Shown here one piece after another: positions 1-12,439 of a DNA stretch of 64,000 nt. Source of the stretch: Diabrotica undecimpunctata (taxonomy: Eukaryota > Arthropoda > Insecta > Coleoptera > Chrysomelidae); contig NC_092806.1 of the NCBI RefSeq assembly GCF_040954645.1, positions 26,065,644 through 26,129,643 on the forward strand, in the 5' to 3' direction. Every line of letters begins with the position of its first letter. Position 1 is the first letter of the stretch. Under the pieces are notes generated by a model. The model worked only from the letters and a program-made list of their open reading frames with translations. It was not told the DNA's origin and made no database searches. Both the position numbers and the translations under genes were made by a program.

Positions 1-1155
1 ATTATAAAATTTCCTAAAACTTATTTACAAATAATATTTTCTATAATTCTTAAAAACTAACAAAAACCTCTTTCTAAAATCTCTTCTATTTGTCTCTAAT
101 CACTGCATTAATGTATTTTGGAAAACCCCGTTCAATTGTCTTTTTGTTTTCACTTAAAATTATGCGGGTCACTCAAGCATAACAAAGAAATAATTTATGC
201 AAAGCTTACTTTTTGTTTAGTACAGGTAATTCAAGAAATTAATAACTCTCCTTCTTCGAAATGTTTGTTGGATATTATCCTACTTATCTGAATTATTTTA
301 ATGTTATTGAATTTTGAAATATTTTAAACAAACCAATATTTTTCTCGATTTTACATATCATAACAATATATATATATAAATTTCAAAACTTTCTTCCTTC
401 TATGACAATATTAGATCTATGTAGCCGCTATTAGTACTAATGTGTAAACTAAAATTATGTCGCACATAGATAGCGTCAAAGACAGAACCAGCATATTTAA
501 AATTCATAACCGATCTGGCAATTAGTAATGATAATCGTAAAAGCGTGCCACTCGCAATGATTGCTCCATAAAACTCTTCCAATCTATCCTTATTCGCCCG
601 AATAAAAAAAGGTTTCTCGCCATGTATGTCAAGCATGTAAATAAGAAAAACTAATAGAAATTCTTGGAGTCGTCACCGACGCGTATTCAGAGTTCCGTCG
701 CAGTTTCCTAAGAATGCACCCATTTAAATATCAGCGAATATACGTGATGTCGGCAAAGTAGAAGCCGATACCTCATTAATTAAGTAAAACATGTCTAAGT
801 TAAATCCAATAGGGATTTAAGTATTTGTCAACAACTGAGATTATGTGACAAAAACAACGATCTCCAATGAAAACGAGTCTCGGTCCAAATACGGCAGAAC
901 ACTGAATACCGACACAAAGCGATCCAACAGACGCAGACGTCCGAATTAAACGAATGCGTCCGTCGATTCTGATTCGACCATTCTTTAGCGAAAACCCAAT
1001 TATTTGGTAATTTATTCTAAATCTTCGAATATATCAAAATATTTGGAATAAATATTATTATTTTAGATACCCATTTTTAATTACAAAATATTTTTAGATT
1101 TATGTCATACTGGTTTATTATTGTGTTTTTATTGCTTATTTACCAACTACGTAAT
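1..1155. other. AT-rich sequence, nothing recognised
   Basis: No open frame in this stretch shows a recognisable domain. A 78-residue minus-strand frame at 400-636 has no motif, no usable splice context and no family resemblance. The base composition is that of the surrounding AT-rich DNA. Confidence 0.5.
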
Positions 1156-1210
1156 AGTGTACTGTATGCCCATGCGGGCATAAGTGTACTTTATGGCCCG
1201 CAAGGGCGTA
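1156..1210. repeat. Tandem duplication of a 27-28 bp hairpin unit
   Basis: Two adjacent units (1156-1182 and 1183-1210) both start AGTGTACT and contain a GCCC/GGGC mini-hairpin with a four-base loop (CATG-type in the first, GCAA in the second). They differ by a few substitutions. The function is unknown. Confidence 0.6.
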
Positions 1211-1356
1211 AAGATACAAACAAAAAGATAATAAGATTTCCGTAGCGTAGCAATATAACACGGACGATAAAATGTCTGCTAGTACATATATTCTCAAAAT
1301 GAAATCGAATTTTCGGATTTTTTAGAACATATTTATTTGTAGATGCAATAACGAAC

Positions 1357-1384
1357 TAGTAGTAGTATGTAGTAGTAGTAGTAT
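1357..1384. repeat. (TAG)n trinucleotide microsatellite
   Basis: TAG repeats interrupted by one TATG. This is an ordinary simple repeat. Confidence 0.75.
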
Positions 1385-2518
1385 GACATAAAAGTTTGTA
1401 TGCACCGCGGGTATTAATAGATGTATATGTCCTCGGTCGACTTACAAACCCTCGGACCAGAGGCCCTCGGGTTTGTAACATCGTCGTTCTCTGGGCATAA
1501 ACGTCCATTTAATATCCTTGGTACATAAATAACTATTTGCATTTTAGGATTTTATTGCTTCAAATAGTACCTAAAGCTAGTGATAGATGAATTAAACAGA
1601 TTTATCTCTTGAGGTAACTATTTAGCATGCATGAGAAGTCGGACCATACCTGTACTTAAAGCATAATTTCTTCTGTGATAAATAATATTGAAAAGTAAAT
1701 TTTGACATAGTAAATTGGCTGAAGAAATTCAGATGATTGAATTATTCCATTAGCAAGCTTAAGAATAAAGATCATGTTAAAGTGGTAAAAAGAGAAGCCA
1801 GATTCAACAATTTCATCATGCCAGAATAGTTTGTCTTTTCAACGCCGTTTCTTGAATTTAATTTAAGGTAACAGTTACTGAGATATTGTATTTGTTTATA
1901 AGGCAAAACATTGTTTATAATTTTAAAACATTCCTGAGGCCGTCCAAATGATTCGATTGTAATTCCATACATTGAAACAAACTGTATGGAGTAACACAAC
2001 GCGTAGGTAACATTTTTCCAAACTTTTTTAAAAACAAGAACAACATAAGCTAATTGCACGAATTATGCTAAGTAGCCTCGACGCATTGGTGTGCTCTAAA
2101 ATGTATATGTCTCAACCAACTGATGACACACTTACATAATTTCTTGTACTAATATGTAAGTACCTTTATATTACACATGTATAACCAACTCTGGAATATA
2201 TACACGAGTTAACATCAGAGTGAAGCTGGTTCTTTGAAACACACTTCATATTTTATTGCTAACTATGACTGTATGGACTTCACACTTTTTTTAGACTTTC
2301 ATACTACACTTTTGTTGCACCTGATACTATATGTAAATTGCTAACCATCTTTTATATTTTATACATTTTTATGTCGTTTGTTGTTTTTTATGCAACTGGA
2401 TATTCACTAAGTCCTATATATTCTTAGTACTATTTTTAATAAAAAATTTTTGGTTTCTTTGGTTGTATACATTTTGGCTTACATATATCGTCTGTTTCAG
2501 CCTTAATTTTCTTGAGGG
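1385..2518. other. Unassigned AT-rich stretch
   Basis: A 95-residue minus-strand frame lies at 1772-2059, but it has no domain and no codon pattern suggesting a gene. The last 200 bases before 2519 are T-rich and may belong to the Penelope-type end described next. Confidence 0.45.
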
Positions 2519-2585
2519 CCTGATGATGCTGTATAACTTGTTAACAGCGAGACCGGTTGCTCAATGTTTTGTTGAATAAAAATCT
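2519..2585 (+). mobile_element. Penelope-like 3' end with hammerhead-like motif
   Basis: The sequence has CTGATGA at 2520-2526, one extra T, then GCTGT (2528-2532) that pairs perfectly with ACAGC (2544-2548), then GAGAC in the position of the GAAAC box, and an AATAAA about 30 bases on. The same layout is seen at 31535 and at 62321, and the latter lies at the end of a recognisable Penelope-like element. Penelope-like elements are known to carry hammerhead ribozyme motifs (CUGANGA, stem II, GAAA). Here the GAAA box reads GAGA, so activity is doubtful. The assignment rests on resemblance between the three sites. Confidence 0.4.
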
Positions 2586-2689
2586 ACAACCTAACACGAA
2601 TTGTAAGTATAAGACCCAGGCATTCATGAATATGTGAAAATGACTCACACCAGCAATCTTTTTATCATTATTGTTTTTAATTCGAAGCT

Positions 2690-2870
2690 GCAGCTAGAGA
2701 AAATGGCTGGAATGAGAAAGAAATGAGAGCTTTTAGTAGTGTCACTTTGCGGAAAGGCAGCAACCGTTTTGCAATTCTTTACCCAGGATGCAACCAGTTA
2801 TACTTCTCTCGTTGAAGCTTTAAAGACAAGATATGGCCCGCAGCATCTGTTGCAGTTTCGCAAATTTATA
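2690..2870 (+). pseudogene. Ty3/gypsy-type gag remnant
   Basis: Reading plus-strand codons from 2739 gives a run resembling the retrotransposon gag capsid region: VSLCGKAATVLQFF, then SYTSLVEALKTRYGPQHL. This matches the usual pattern of a short helix with GxAxxVL followed by SYxxLVxALxxRYG. An upstream stretch (AARENGWNEKEMRAF, about 2690-2732) is in another frame, so at least one indel separates them. No zinc knuckle, protease or RT was found nearby, so this is an isolated fossil. The LTR class is inferred from the gag pattern only. Confidence 0.55.
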
Positions 2871-4304
2871 TAAACTTTGTTAAAATATTAAGAGACTTTG
2901 TGTTACTTTTGATTCTCCCCGTATATTTAACTAAGATTCCGTGTACAAAAACACAGACGATATAGAACAATAAACGGTTGTAATACATTGTTTCAGACAA
3001 AAGACTGTTCTTTCATACATTGTATGTTAACAAAGAACAATAAAAAAATAAATAGCTTTTGTTAAAAGTGCACATCGCTGGGTAATTATCGCCAACACCT
3101 AGCGTCAGCTTGTACAAAACAAATAATGGCCGAACGGCCGAAGCACTCGGTCACAACCAATTACTCAGTCACCAGCAATCACTCACCACCAGTATGTTAG
3201 GGACAGTCATTCCATCCAGTAGGGGTGGAGGCTGCTCGATCATTAATACTTTTGTGGTTCCTGTATGTCGTTGAAGACATCCTTTTCGATAGTGGTTGGT
3301 GCTATCATTCTATTAGGGTTAAGTACAATACACCATATCTTGTTGCTGTTATAGATCAAGTACGTTTACTTGGTGTTAAAGTATTTTATATTGTGTCGCG
3401 ATTTGAACCTTTTAATTGAACTTTATTTCGAACATTTTACTTTCGTTTTAATATTATAAGCTTTATAACTATGTCTTTATTGCTAATTGTTATTAACAAA
3501 TGTTTTTAAATATTACCTTTAAATTGCATAGAGTATAATTAAATTATTTCGTCTTCGATTGCATTTTTGTTTAACATCATTATTATAATAATTAAACGTT
3601 GTTTATGATAAAGTCATTATATTTCTTTGTATTGTATTTAAGTAGCAATCAGCTGTTAAGGTCGTTGTTATTTCTTTTATATTTTAGCTTCCTACTCAAT
3701 TTTTTTTTGTAGAAAGCCGGTTTGGTTTGTGTGATATGGATATGGATATCGATATCACACAAACTAATTTTGTAAACTCAATGTCATTATTGGTTGTCGT
3801 ATGGATTTCGTATCACATAATATTTAAATTTGTAGCCCTTTATATTTTACTATATTTGAATGTATACATATTTATGTATATTTGTCTTTTGCTTTTATTT
3901 GTTTCTAAATAGAGTTTTATATAGTACACTCGCTTGTTTATTTTATGATAATATACATACTCAATCCGAAAAAGAGACCAGCGAGTTCAAGATTGAACAT
4001 AATATATAATCTCCTCTCTTTCTGATGTCTTTATATGTTATATAAAGGTCATCGTATGTGCAAAAAGCAACAACAAGCTGCCGATTAAAACACCACATAA
4101 TGCTAGATGAAGCACTAATCTCAACCCAGAATTATAAAGCGGCAAAAACAATTTCCAGATCTCGCTCGAAATTAAGAGAAATAAAATTTTAAGAAAATGA
4201 AGGGATCACAACCGCAGATAACCAACAACCCAATTTTATGACAAATTTTAAACATACAACATAAAACTCAAAATCAAAACATAAGATGTTTTAATTGCTG
4301 AAGA
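2871..4304. other. Unassigned; possible LTR-like segment and short repeats
   Basis: A GC-richer patch at about 3070-3250 lies just after the gag scrap and could be the remains of an LTR, but no matching second copy was found. A palindromic GATATGGATATGGATATC-type run lies near 3735-3760. Short hydrophobic frames at 3225-3419 and 3727-3912 show no domain. Confidence 0.35.
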
Positions 4305-4670
4305 ATGGGACATTTTCAAAACAGTTTCAGAAACCGATCCCAAACAAGGAAACAACATCAAAAGAATGAGGTCAGAAGGTCGCCTAGATCGACACCCACA
4401 AGCCCATCATATAGTCCTATTAGAAATACTAGCAGAGATAGGTCTCGAGAAATTGATCTCCCACAACTGACCACAGATATGCAAAAAATAGCTAGAAAAG
4501 CGAATAAAAGTCACACTAAGAGGAAAAAAATTTTTGAACAAATATTTTTATTCCTACATAAAAATTTAATCGACCAAGAAGAGAATCCATTTAGAATTAG
4601 ATCTCTATCTTTAAAAAAAATGGCCTCTCGTAAAATATATAAACATTTAAGAATTTTTATAAACAGTTAA
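4305..4670 (+). CDS. Hypothetical 121-residue basic ORF
   Basis: An open frame starts with ATG and runs 121 codons. The first half is rich in Arg, Ser and Pro (RRSPRSTPTSPSYSP and RDRSREID-like stretches). The second half is Lys-rich and predicted helical. I do not recognise the family. The composition resembles nucleic-acid-binding N-terminal regions of retrotransposon ORF1 or gag proteins, or an RS-type low-complexity region. No TATA element, splice site or partner domain was found. It may be a chance frame in AT-rich DNA, so confidence that it is a gene is low. Confidence 0.2.
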   Translation: MGHFQNSFRNRSQTRKQHQKNEVRRSPRSTPTSPSYSPIRNTSRDRSREIDLPQLTTDMQKIARKANKSHTKRKKIFEQIFLFLHKNLIDQEENPFRIRSLSLKKMASRKIYKHLRIFINS

Positions 4671-4984
4671 ACGTATTTTGAAAAAAAGTTGACCCCTCGG
4701 ATCTTAAAAGTCTCTTAATATCTCATTTGATTTGTAATTAAAAGAGCTAAAATATGATCATTTTTGCCTAAAAAAAATTATGTTTACAAAAGTTATTTCA
4801 AAAATAAAAATGACGAAAAATTGACATTTTTGGACTTTCAATCGTCAATTTTTGCGAACACTTCTAGGTTATTCCACGCATTGCCCTTCATTAAGCTGTG
4901 ATGATTTTAAATTTCACTATTTAATGCCCATTTTGCTTTACAGCTTGGGTGGGGTTCAATACTGGCCCTTAAAAACGCCATTAG

Positions 4985-7090
4985 TTTGTCTTCTTCTTCT
5001 TTAAGTGCCATCTCCGCGACGAAGGTTGGCAATCATCATGGCTATTCTGACCTTCGACGCAGCTGCTCTAAACAATTGCTTTGAGCTGCAACCAAACCAC
5101 TCTCTTAGGTTCTTCAACCAGGAAACGTGTCTTCTTCCTACGCTTCTCCTACCCTCTACTTTTCATTGAATTATGAGTCTCAAAATGTTGTATCTTCCGC
5201 CTCTGATCAAATGTTTGAGATATTGCAATTTCGTTGCTTTTATTGTATTTTCCAGACTCCAGGCATTATAGTCTCTCTCTGCCTATTCTCCTTAACACTT
5301 CTCTATTCGTGACTCTATCTACCTATGGAATCCTTAACAATATTCGAAATGTTCACTTTTCAAACGCGTTAAGTCGATTTATTGTATTTCTGTTTAATGT
5401 CCATGATTCAGCTCCATAGTAGAGTACACTGTGTACATAGCATTTAGTTAGCCTTATTTTGAGAGCCAATGTTAGATCTTTGCTGCATAAAATCTTTTTC
5501 ATTTTGGCACGTGCTTTTTAATTCTGACTCTTATTTCTGCAGTATAATCGTTATTTTCTGTAATTATCGTTCCCAAGTAATTATATCTTATTACTCTCTC
5601 AATCTGCTGGCTGCCTACCGTTAATATTTCGTTTGTATTATTGTTCTCGCTAATTTTCATAAATTCGGTTTTTTTGATATTAAGAGAGAGTCCGTATTCT
5701 CCACTATATCTTAATTTTTTGTTCATTATTATTTCTAAGTCTTCCAAGTTGTCAGCTATTAGAACTATATCGTCGGCATAGCTAATGTTAAATTACAATG
5801 TTAATTAAACTTCCGTTCACTTTCATGCCGATTGCCTCGTTTTCCAAAGCTTCTTGTATAATTTCTTAAGAACAAGCATTAAACAATAACGGCGACAGTA
5901 TGCAACCTTGTGTGACCCCTCTCCTTATCTCCACTTCTTCTGACACTTTTCTTCCAATTTTCACATCTGATCGTTGGCTGTAGTATAAATTTGATATCAA
6001 TGTTACATCCCTCACATCCAGATTCTTGTTTTTGAGTACTTCTATAAGTTGGTCATGCTTTACCTTATCAAATGCCTTGTTGTAGTCTATAAAGCATACA
6101 TAAAGATCTCGATTAACATCCAAACATTTTTGGGTCATCACGTTAAAAGAAAATAGTACCTCTCTTGCGCCCACTCCATTCCGAAATTCAAACTGGGAAT
6201 CACTAATATCCATCTCCAGCTTAGCGTGTATTCTATTATGGATGATTTTTAGCAGGGTTTTTAAGATACAAGACATTAGAGTGATCGTTCGATAATTACT
6301 ACATTCTTTGGCATTTACTTTCTTTGGTAGACAAATAAATGTTGATGTCAGCATTTCACGTGGAATGATTCCTGTGGAATAGACTGTGTTCAGTAGTTGG
6401 ACTAAAAGATCTATGTTTTCTTCATTGACCAATTTTAGCAATTCACTTGGTATTTCATCTGGACCAGCAGCTTTATTATTTTTCATGGACTTTACTGCAT
6501 GCATAACTTCTGACTTTGTTATTTCGGGTCCCTCGTCTTTACTCTCATTATCTTCATATATATTTTCCTGTCTTTGATCATGGAATAATTCCTCTATATA
6601 TTCTTTTTACCTTCCTAATTTTTGTTCTGCCTTCACTAAAATGTTTCATTGTTTGTTCAATAGTATGCTCGCGGTTTTATGTTTTGCTACCCCAGCTAAT
6701 TCTTTAACTTTCTTACGGAGATTGAAGTTATCATATTTGTTTTGTAAGTCTTCTATTTCTTGGCATTTTCCAGCGAAATAAGTCTCTTTAGCTTCTCTTA
6801 TTTTCCTTCTTATTTAATTATGCAGCTATTGATACTGAGTTATGTTGATATTTTTTTGCCTTCTTCTGTCCTCCATCATTTCCAAGATTTCTTCTGTCAT
6901 CTCCTTTCTTGCATCTGCTTGTTATGAGTTCTCTGCGACTTGGTTCGATAATTGCATTTTTAAAGAATTGCCACTGTTGTTCTACATCACCATCAATTGA
7001 TTTCGGTGTGGATTGTAGGTTTGCATTAATTTCTTGTTTCAGTTTTTCTTTGACGCCTTCTGATTCTAATTTTTGTAAGATTGTCTAAAA
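4985..7090 (-). mobile_element. RTE-clade (BovB-like) LINE copy, 5' truncated
   Basis: The minus strand encodes a broken LINE polyprotein. From right to left it has the spacer between endonuclease and RT (about 7085-6890), RT fingers with NKAAGPDEIPSELLKL, FICLPKKVNAKECSNYRTI and FIDYNKAFDKV, the RT box RRGVTQGCILSPLLFN near 5890-5950, the YADD region near 5760-5790, then RYNYLGTIITENN and the C-terminal SWLKNL..WF..LFRAA..K.RIAMMIANLR motif near 5000-5110. The 3' end at about 4988 abuts a (GAA)n tail (TTC on the plus strand), the short tandem tail typical of RTE elements. Frameshifts near 5790 and 5870, stops, and absence of the endonuclease make it dead. The same family recurs at 34.3, 46.2, 49.5 and 58.7 kb. 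Confidence 0.85.
5866..6504 (-). pseudogene. RTE reverse transcriptase fragment
   Basis: This 212-codon open frame carries the RT fingers and palm up to RQ/TQGCILSPLLFN. It contains the FIDYNKAFDKV box with the first catalytic Asp and the QFEFRNGVGAREVLFSF box. It stops just before the YADD catalytic box, which lies in another frame around 5760-5790. It is part of the 4985-7090 LINE copy and not an independent gene. Confidence 0.8.
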
Positions 7091-9218
7091 CTTATCTAAA
7101 AGTATTTTTAATATCTAATACAATTTTTAATTTTTTTGACAATATTGCTTTGTGAAATGTTTACGGTAAAGAGAAACTTAACTACAAACCTAAACATATT
7201 AGTAAATATTTTACTTTTATAAAATTTGTACTTTAATGCCAGTAATAACACTTTATGTTATAATTATAAATAATAGAAATAAATATCATTTTTCGCTTCT
7301 TGTGTGCAGCCATTTACGACGATTACTGCCATTAGTCGGCCGTTTTTTACACAAAGTTGGAACTAGATTAATTTCTATGGAATCGATGCTCCTGTTTCTT
7401 CTGCTAATCCTTTCTCGTACGAGATTTCTTTACGATTTCTACGAGACATTGACAAATATCACCTACAAATTGTACTCGACCGATGACGAACAGGAAATTT
7501 ATATTTTATTTGTACTGTTACACTTGAATTATTGAAGCGGACGGACAAATTAGCAACAGTTTATTGTGGAGTAGAGTTTGATCAACAGTTATAATAATCC
7601 ATCAATCGGTCGATATGTTTTAACGAGACTTCGCTTTGTGATGCCTTTAGAACCAATAGTTTTTCTGAACATTCGTTATTCTGCTTAACAAGCACAAGTA
7701 CTGGAGTTTCCTGCTTGTAGCAAAAGGTATAATATATTGTCTAGTAACAATATAAACGTAACATCTTTTTATAGAGACACAACCAAGAATTTTAATTTGA
7801 TTAAAAAAATGTGTATTTATACATAGATGTGGAAAAAAGTGAGCACTTCTCTTAATAATTTATTCTTTCCCTATTTTTCGTTAAAACTTTTAAATACGTT
7901 ATTTTACAAGATTCTTAAATTTTGATATAATTCGATAGTTTGTATTAATATTTTTTTAAAATATGATACCATCGACATTTTCCTCAAATGACAAGGTATA
8001 GCAAGTAATACATCAAAGCTCTTGTTCCATTCATTATGTTCTCAGATTTTCGTGGGAATCTATTTGCCTTGAAACGATCTTAAATTAAATTCACAGTAAG
8101 CTAGTACCGTTTCCTTTGATTGTAAATCGATAACAGGATGGTTTTCTCATTAAAAATACTAAATTGGGTTGGATAATATCAAGAAAGCAGGGTAAAGCCA
8201 CAACTTGAGCCAGACAGTGTGACGTCACGGGCGGTTCTCAAACGACGGATAGCAAATGATAGCCGAATCAAGTTAGCAAACATACTACTGCGAAAAAAGA
8301 GCATAAATCAAATAACAAATTTTGTTGCAGGTAATATATTGTCACTCAGGCGATAACCTATCAGAGGGGTCTCATATTTTATTAAAACTTGCGGAATACT
8401 GTTTAGGTTATGTCATAGGTAGGCTAGGTATACACGGTTCGCTATCTCCAGTTCGAACTGTCTAGTGAATTTAGTAATTATTTTTTTGCGAAGTTAGTTA
8501 CTTTTTGACAGACTAAAAGTGGCTGGAAATTACCATACAACCAAGCACATGTACTCATAGCCAATATTAATAGTAAATAAACTAAATAGTTAATAAAATA
8601 GAACTTTGAGAATTACTGACAATCGATATTTATTTATCTGCAACTGTAAAATGAATAGTTATATTAAATTATAACAACTAAAATATATCTTTTAAATATA
8701 TACTACCCAAAATTTTATGGGTTTAGTATACACTTCCACTATTTAGAATAATTCTTCTTTTTTCAAAGAAAGAAGTCTGCAATAGTAGTATACTTGAGCT
8801 ATTAATACTGAGAAATAGGAATTGTTGTATTGTAGGTTTCCGACAATGAATCTGTCAAAATATTCACGAGCTAAGCGAATGGAGTATGTCACTGTTTCTG
8901 TGATGTTCTATAAACAGTGTTAAACAACAAAGATCGGAGCTTTATATAATCGGTTTCTATTAAATCTACTGCTATAGACAATATACATTGCAAACGGTCG
9001 TATGGGACCAGTTAATAAGATAGAAGAATAAAAAAATTATAAATCTTTTGAGTTAGATGACAAAGAATAAAGCTGTAACCCATGAGAAAAAGAAAAAAAA
9101 CTTTAAAGAATGTTGCAGAATGAGAATAAAAAGATAGAAGAAATAAAGAGTTAAATATTGAAAGTAAAAGTTCATTCAATTCGGATGGGAGCAAATTAGA
9201 TAATCTGAAATAAAAACC
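7091..9218. other. Unassigned region
   Basis: A 99-residue plus-strand frame at 7236-7535 contains a plausible splice acceptor (pyrimidine run ending GTGTGCAG near 7309), but the protein (LRRLLPLVGRFLHKVGTRL, later TNITYKLYSTDDEQEIY) resembles nothing I know. Around 8200-8460 there is a GC-richer patch. A palindrome-rich A+T segment lies near 8700-8790. No element ends were identified. Confidence 0.35.
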
Positions 9219-10864
9219 GTGCGCGAGATTATTGCAATTCGAGAAACTTATTCGAGAGAAGAAATTCGAGAGAAGATTACAGAAAATTTATAAACGAATA
9301 TGAAGAAGTAGGTCACAGGTCGTTAACTAAAACAAAAACTTGGAATACACAGGAATATTACCAACCTTATCATGCAGTAATAAAAGAGGATAGCACGTTT
9401 CTCAACAAAAAGCAAGTCTTGTTTTCAACAAAGTCTTACAAATATATTAATAGAGATATGATTACTTATCACAACTACAACAAAAGTATAAGTCGCAAAA
9501 ACTCAAACAAACAATAACAAATTTAGAAAAAATAGAGGCTGTGATAATAAAGGACGCCAATACTTGGCTCCTAGCAAAGGTAACAAAAACGTCTCCAGGA
9601 GCCGCATTGTTTACAGATGTCCTAGATAGTGTTAAGACTCCAGAACATCAACAGAAAAATATATATTTAAATAAAAATATTGTTCTATCTTTAACAAGCA
9701 AATACAAAGAGGCAATAACTCTATATACAGATGCGTCTAAATCTCCAGATGGAACCGGATGCGCTTTTTTTATACCATCGGAACATATAGAAAAGAAATT
9801 CAAACTGAACCCGGAAACTTCGATTTATACAGCAGAGGCTATTGCAATATATGAAGCTTTATTATATGTAGCTGAAGTTGAGTTTGCCCATATTCTAATT
9901 CTGTCGGACTCCTTAGCAGTGTTAAAATCCATGTGACCACCTAACTTACAAGACTGCCCATACATTTATAGAATTAAACATATTATTCAAACTCTTTTAA
10001 CTAAAGGAATCAATGTACATTTTCTCTGGATTAAAGCACATGCAGGATTTGAACATAATGAATATGTCGACTTATTAGCCAAAGAAAGCATTTTATCCAA
10101 TATTGGTATTCTACATAAAGTAACGCTTTCTGACAGTATTGTTTCTTGCAAGTTAACATTGCTTCGAGAGTGGAGCTACCAGTGGAAGGAATACTCTTTT
10201 GTGAACCAAAATAGATACTCGATAATTCAGCCAGATATTCCCAAATTTCCTTGGTACAAGTCTTTTAGAGCTTCCAGGAGGCACATAACCTCTATTATTA
10301 GAATACGTTTCGGACACGCATGTTATCCAAAGCACTTATTTAAAATAAAGGTTTTGGATGATGACAAATGTGAGCATTGTGGAGAGAAAAGTGATTTAGA
10401 TCATATATTTTTTGGTTGTTCTAAAAACAGAGTGTACTCATCCAAACTTATAAATGATTTATTAAAATATAAAATAGCAGCTCCTTGGAATATACTATAT
10501 TTATTATCACTTGGCTCTGTAGATATTTACAACTCCTTAACTCCTTAATTCAATTTTTAAAAGACAGCAAATTATCATTATAATTCTCTAAAAATTATTT
10601 AGTTAATCTTGTTACCTTTGTTTTAAACCATTTGTATAACTTCCTCCTCTCCGTGACCTAGTGTTGTTGTGTCTTATATAAATAAATGCCTTGATAGGTC
10701 CCTAGGCGAGAAGAGTGTATCCCTGTTCTCCTATATCGATGTAATAGTCTTTTATTTTGATAGGGCATTTAGGTAAATAATTATAATGATGACTGTCTTA
10801 GTCCTTTTGTGTCTGGCTGTATGACGATAAGTCTAAGCCAAAAAAAAAAAAAAAAAAAAAAAAA
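9219..10864 (+). mobile_element. I-like LINE 3' end with RNase H and poly(A)
   Basis: The plus strand encodes the C-terminal part of a LINE ORF2. An RNase H domain starts with ITLYTDASKSPDGTG (first catalytic Asp, about 9715-9760), continues with ETSIYTAEAIAIYEAL (catalytic Glu) and LILSDSLAVLKSM (catalytic Asp), is interrupted by a TGA at 9934-9936, and resumes with FLWIKAHAGFEHNEYVDLLAK (His/Asp box). A C-terminal Cys/His motif CEHCGEKSDLDHIFFGC lies near 10370-10420. The coding part ends about 10548. The 3' UTR runs to a 25-A tail at 10840-10864. RNase H after RT is typical of the I and R1 groups. Sequence left of about 9540 is only weakly supported as part of the copy. Confidence 0.75.
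10840..10864 (+). repeat. Poly(A) tail of the I-like LINE
   Basis: An uninterrupted run of 25 A residues follows the LINE 3' UTR and marks the 3' end of that insertion. The jockey copy with its own TSD begins 14 bases later. Confidence 0.8.
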
Positions 10865-10867
10865 CAG

Positions 10868-11647
10868 AAAAGTAACTAGCAAGCAAGCAAGCAATTTGAT
10901 TAAACCCAGCGTGTAAGAAATGTTCACCCCTAGGAATTACGTTCAAGTGTAACATTCATTCATTCATTGGAGCGAGGTGTGTTAACTCGAGTAAAACAGG
11001 AGTTACCCCACCGCGCTCCAATGCTCCATACCATCCCTTTCCCCCCTATAGCACTCTGATGCGCGATAGGGGCACAACTATCAGCCAAATGCTCTTCATG
11101 TGGAGGTCCTGGGTAATAGAACCCCACCATGGTTTCCTAACCGAATACAAAACTCAGGACAGCGCATTGTCGCTATGATCCTGTTATCTTAATGTGGCTT
11201 ATCCGCGAACTAAAATTGCTTACTTGGGCCTCAAGTCTCCGCTCTGCGCCCCGGCTCAGTTCGGCGACTTGGTGCTCAAGGGGTTAGGCCCTACGTGCCC
11301 GGGTTTTGGGGTTTTCGTTAATTTTGTTTTTTGTGGCTTGCGCCGGTTTTTGTTAGTGTTTTTAAATTTTTTTGGTGGCCGAGGCCGGTGTTTTGTGTTT
11401 TTTGTAATTTTTTTTGTAGGTGGCCCTGAAACAAAAAATCAAAATTAGTGTAAAGTCCATACTATAACATTGAAAAATATATAAATATAAGACAATATAA
11501 CAATATAGATTTTATCGTCTTTAAGGCAACTGGGCCCACTTTGTGGCGATAGTTCTTGAGTATTTTTTGAGGTACGAACTGTCTTCTATGTTGGTTTTTG
11601 ATTTTCTCTCTAGTGTTTTATTTTCTCTCTGGTTTAAAAAGTAACTA
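10868..11647 (-). mobile_element. Jockey-type LINE 3' end, copy 1, with 11-bp TSD
   Basis: The element occupies 10879-11636 on the minus strand and is flanked by the perfect 11-bp duplication AAAAGTAACTA at 10868-10878 and 11637-11647. The 3' terminus is a (TTGC)n tail, seen as GCAAGCAAGCAAGC on the plus strand. It holds the last coding bases and the long 3' UTR only. It matches the inverted sequence at 56200-56915, including the GTTCGCGGATAAGCCAC-type and CCCGGGCACGTAGGGC stretches. The 55-57 kb copy keeps the jockey RT in front of the same UTR, which gives the family. The 84-residue frame in this UTR on the other strand is a shadow. Confidence 0.85.
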
Positions 11648-12439
11648 CTGGTATTTCACACAATTTATTACCCATTGAAAAGGAACCACTGCACAAAACA
11701 AAAATAGAATACATAGTTTAGACATAGACATAGACAAATAAAGTTTTAAAAACATAGGTAACAAGCAAAAAGCAATAAGAACATTTTTAAAGATTAATGA
11801 TATTTTAGTAATACTGATAAATGCTCTGTAAATATCTTAATTGGTTACTATACCATATTTATGAATCCATAATTGCAATAATTTTGTAAGAGCCCCTTCG
11901 TACATAATGGCATCTCACAAACTCGAAATTAATGATTGTCCTTTAAGAAAGAGACGTGGACTGATTGAAAGAAATATGGAATGCCATTTCTGCAATTATT
12001 TTCTCAATGAATGATACAATTTCGTTGCACGATTTCTTATGATATTTTATATTTTTGCCTTGACCAGCAATTACTGATGTCTACTTTTACTCTTGTTCAC
12101 GATTTTCATGTACTTTAATATTAATTAGACCCCCAAGAAATGGAACAATTATAGTGAAGATCAGTTTAGTTGGCGTAGAGATAATTTGAAACGATATTTA
12201 GCATTATAAATTATTTATATAATAAAAGTCGTTAAAAACATTTATACTAATGTAAATTATATTACAAATTACAATATATACAAATTTTTTATATTTTTGA
12301 AACATAAGTGCTTTTAAGTGTAAAATTTACATCCTTACCAGCGATACCTCAAAAGCAAAAAAGAATAAACTATGAACATATCTGCTAAAAATATTGCTTT
12401 ATAGAAATATCCCATAATTAAAAAATGTTTATGTTTTTA
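11648..12439. other. AT-rich stretch, nothing recognised
   Basis: No open frame with a domain, no terminal repeats, and A+T-rich composition throughout. Confidence 0.5.

Noticed and set aside
11194..11448. An 84-residue plus-strand frame with Phe/Gly-rich tail
   Set aside because: It falls in the 3' UTR of the minus-strand jockey copy, and the homologous UTR at 56 kb does not conserve the frame.
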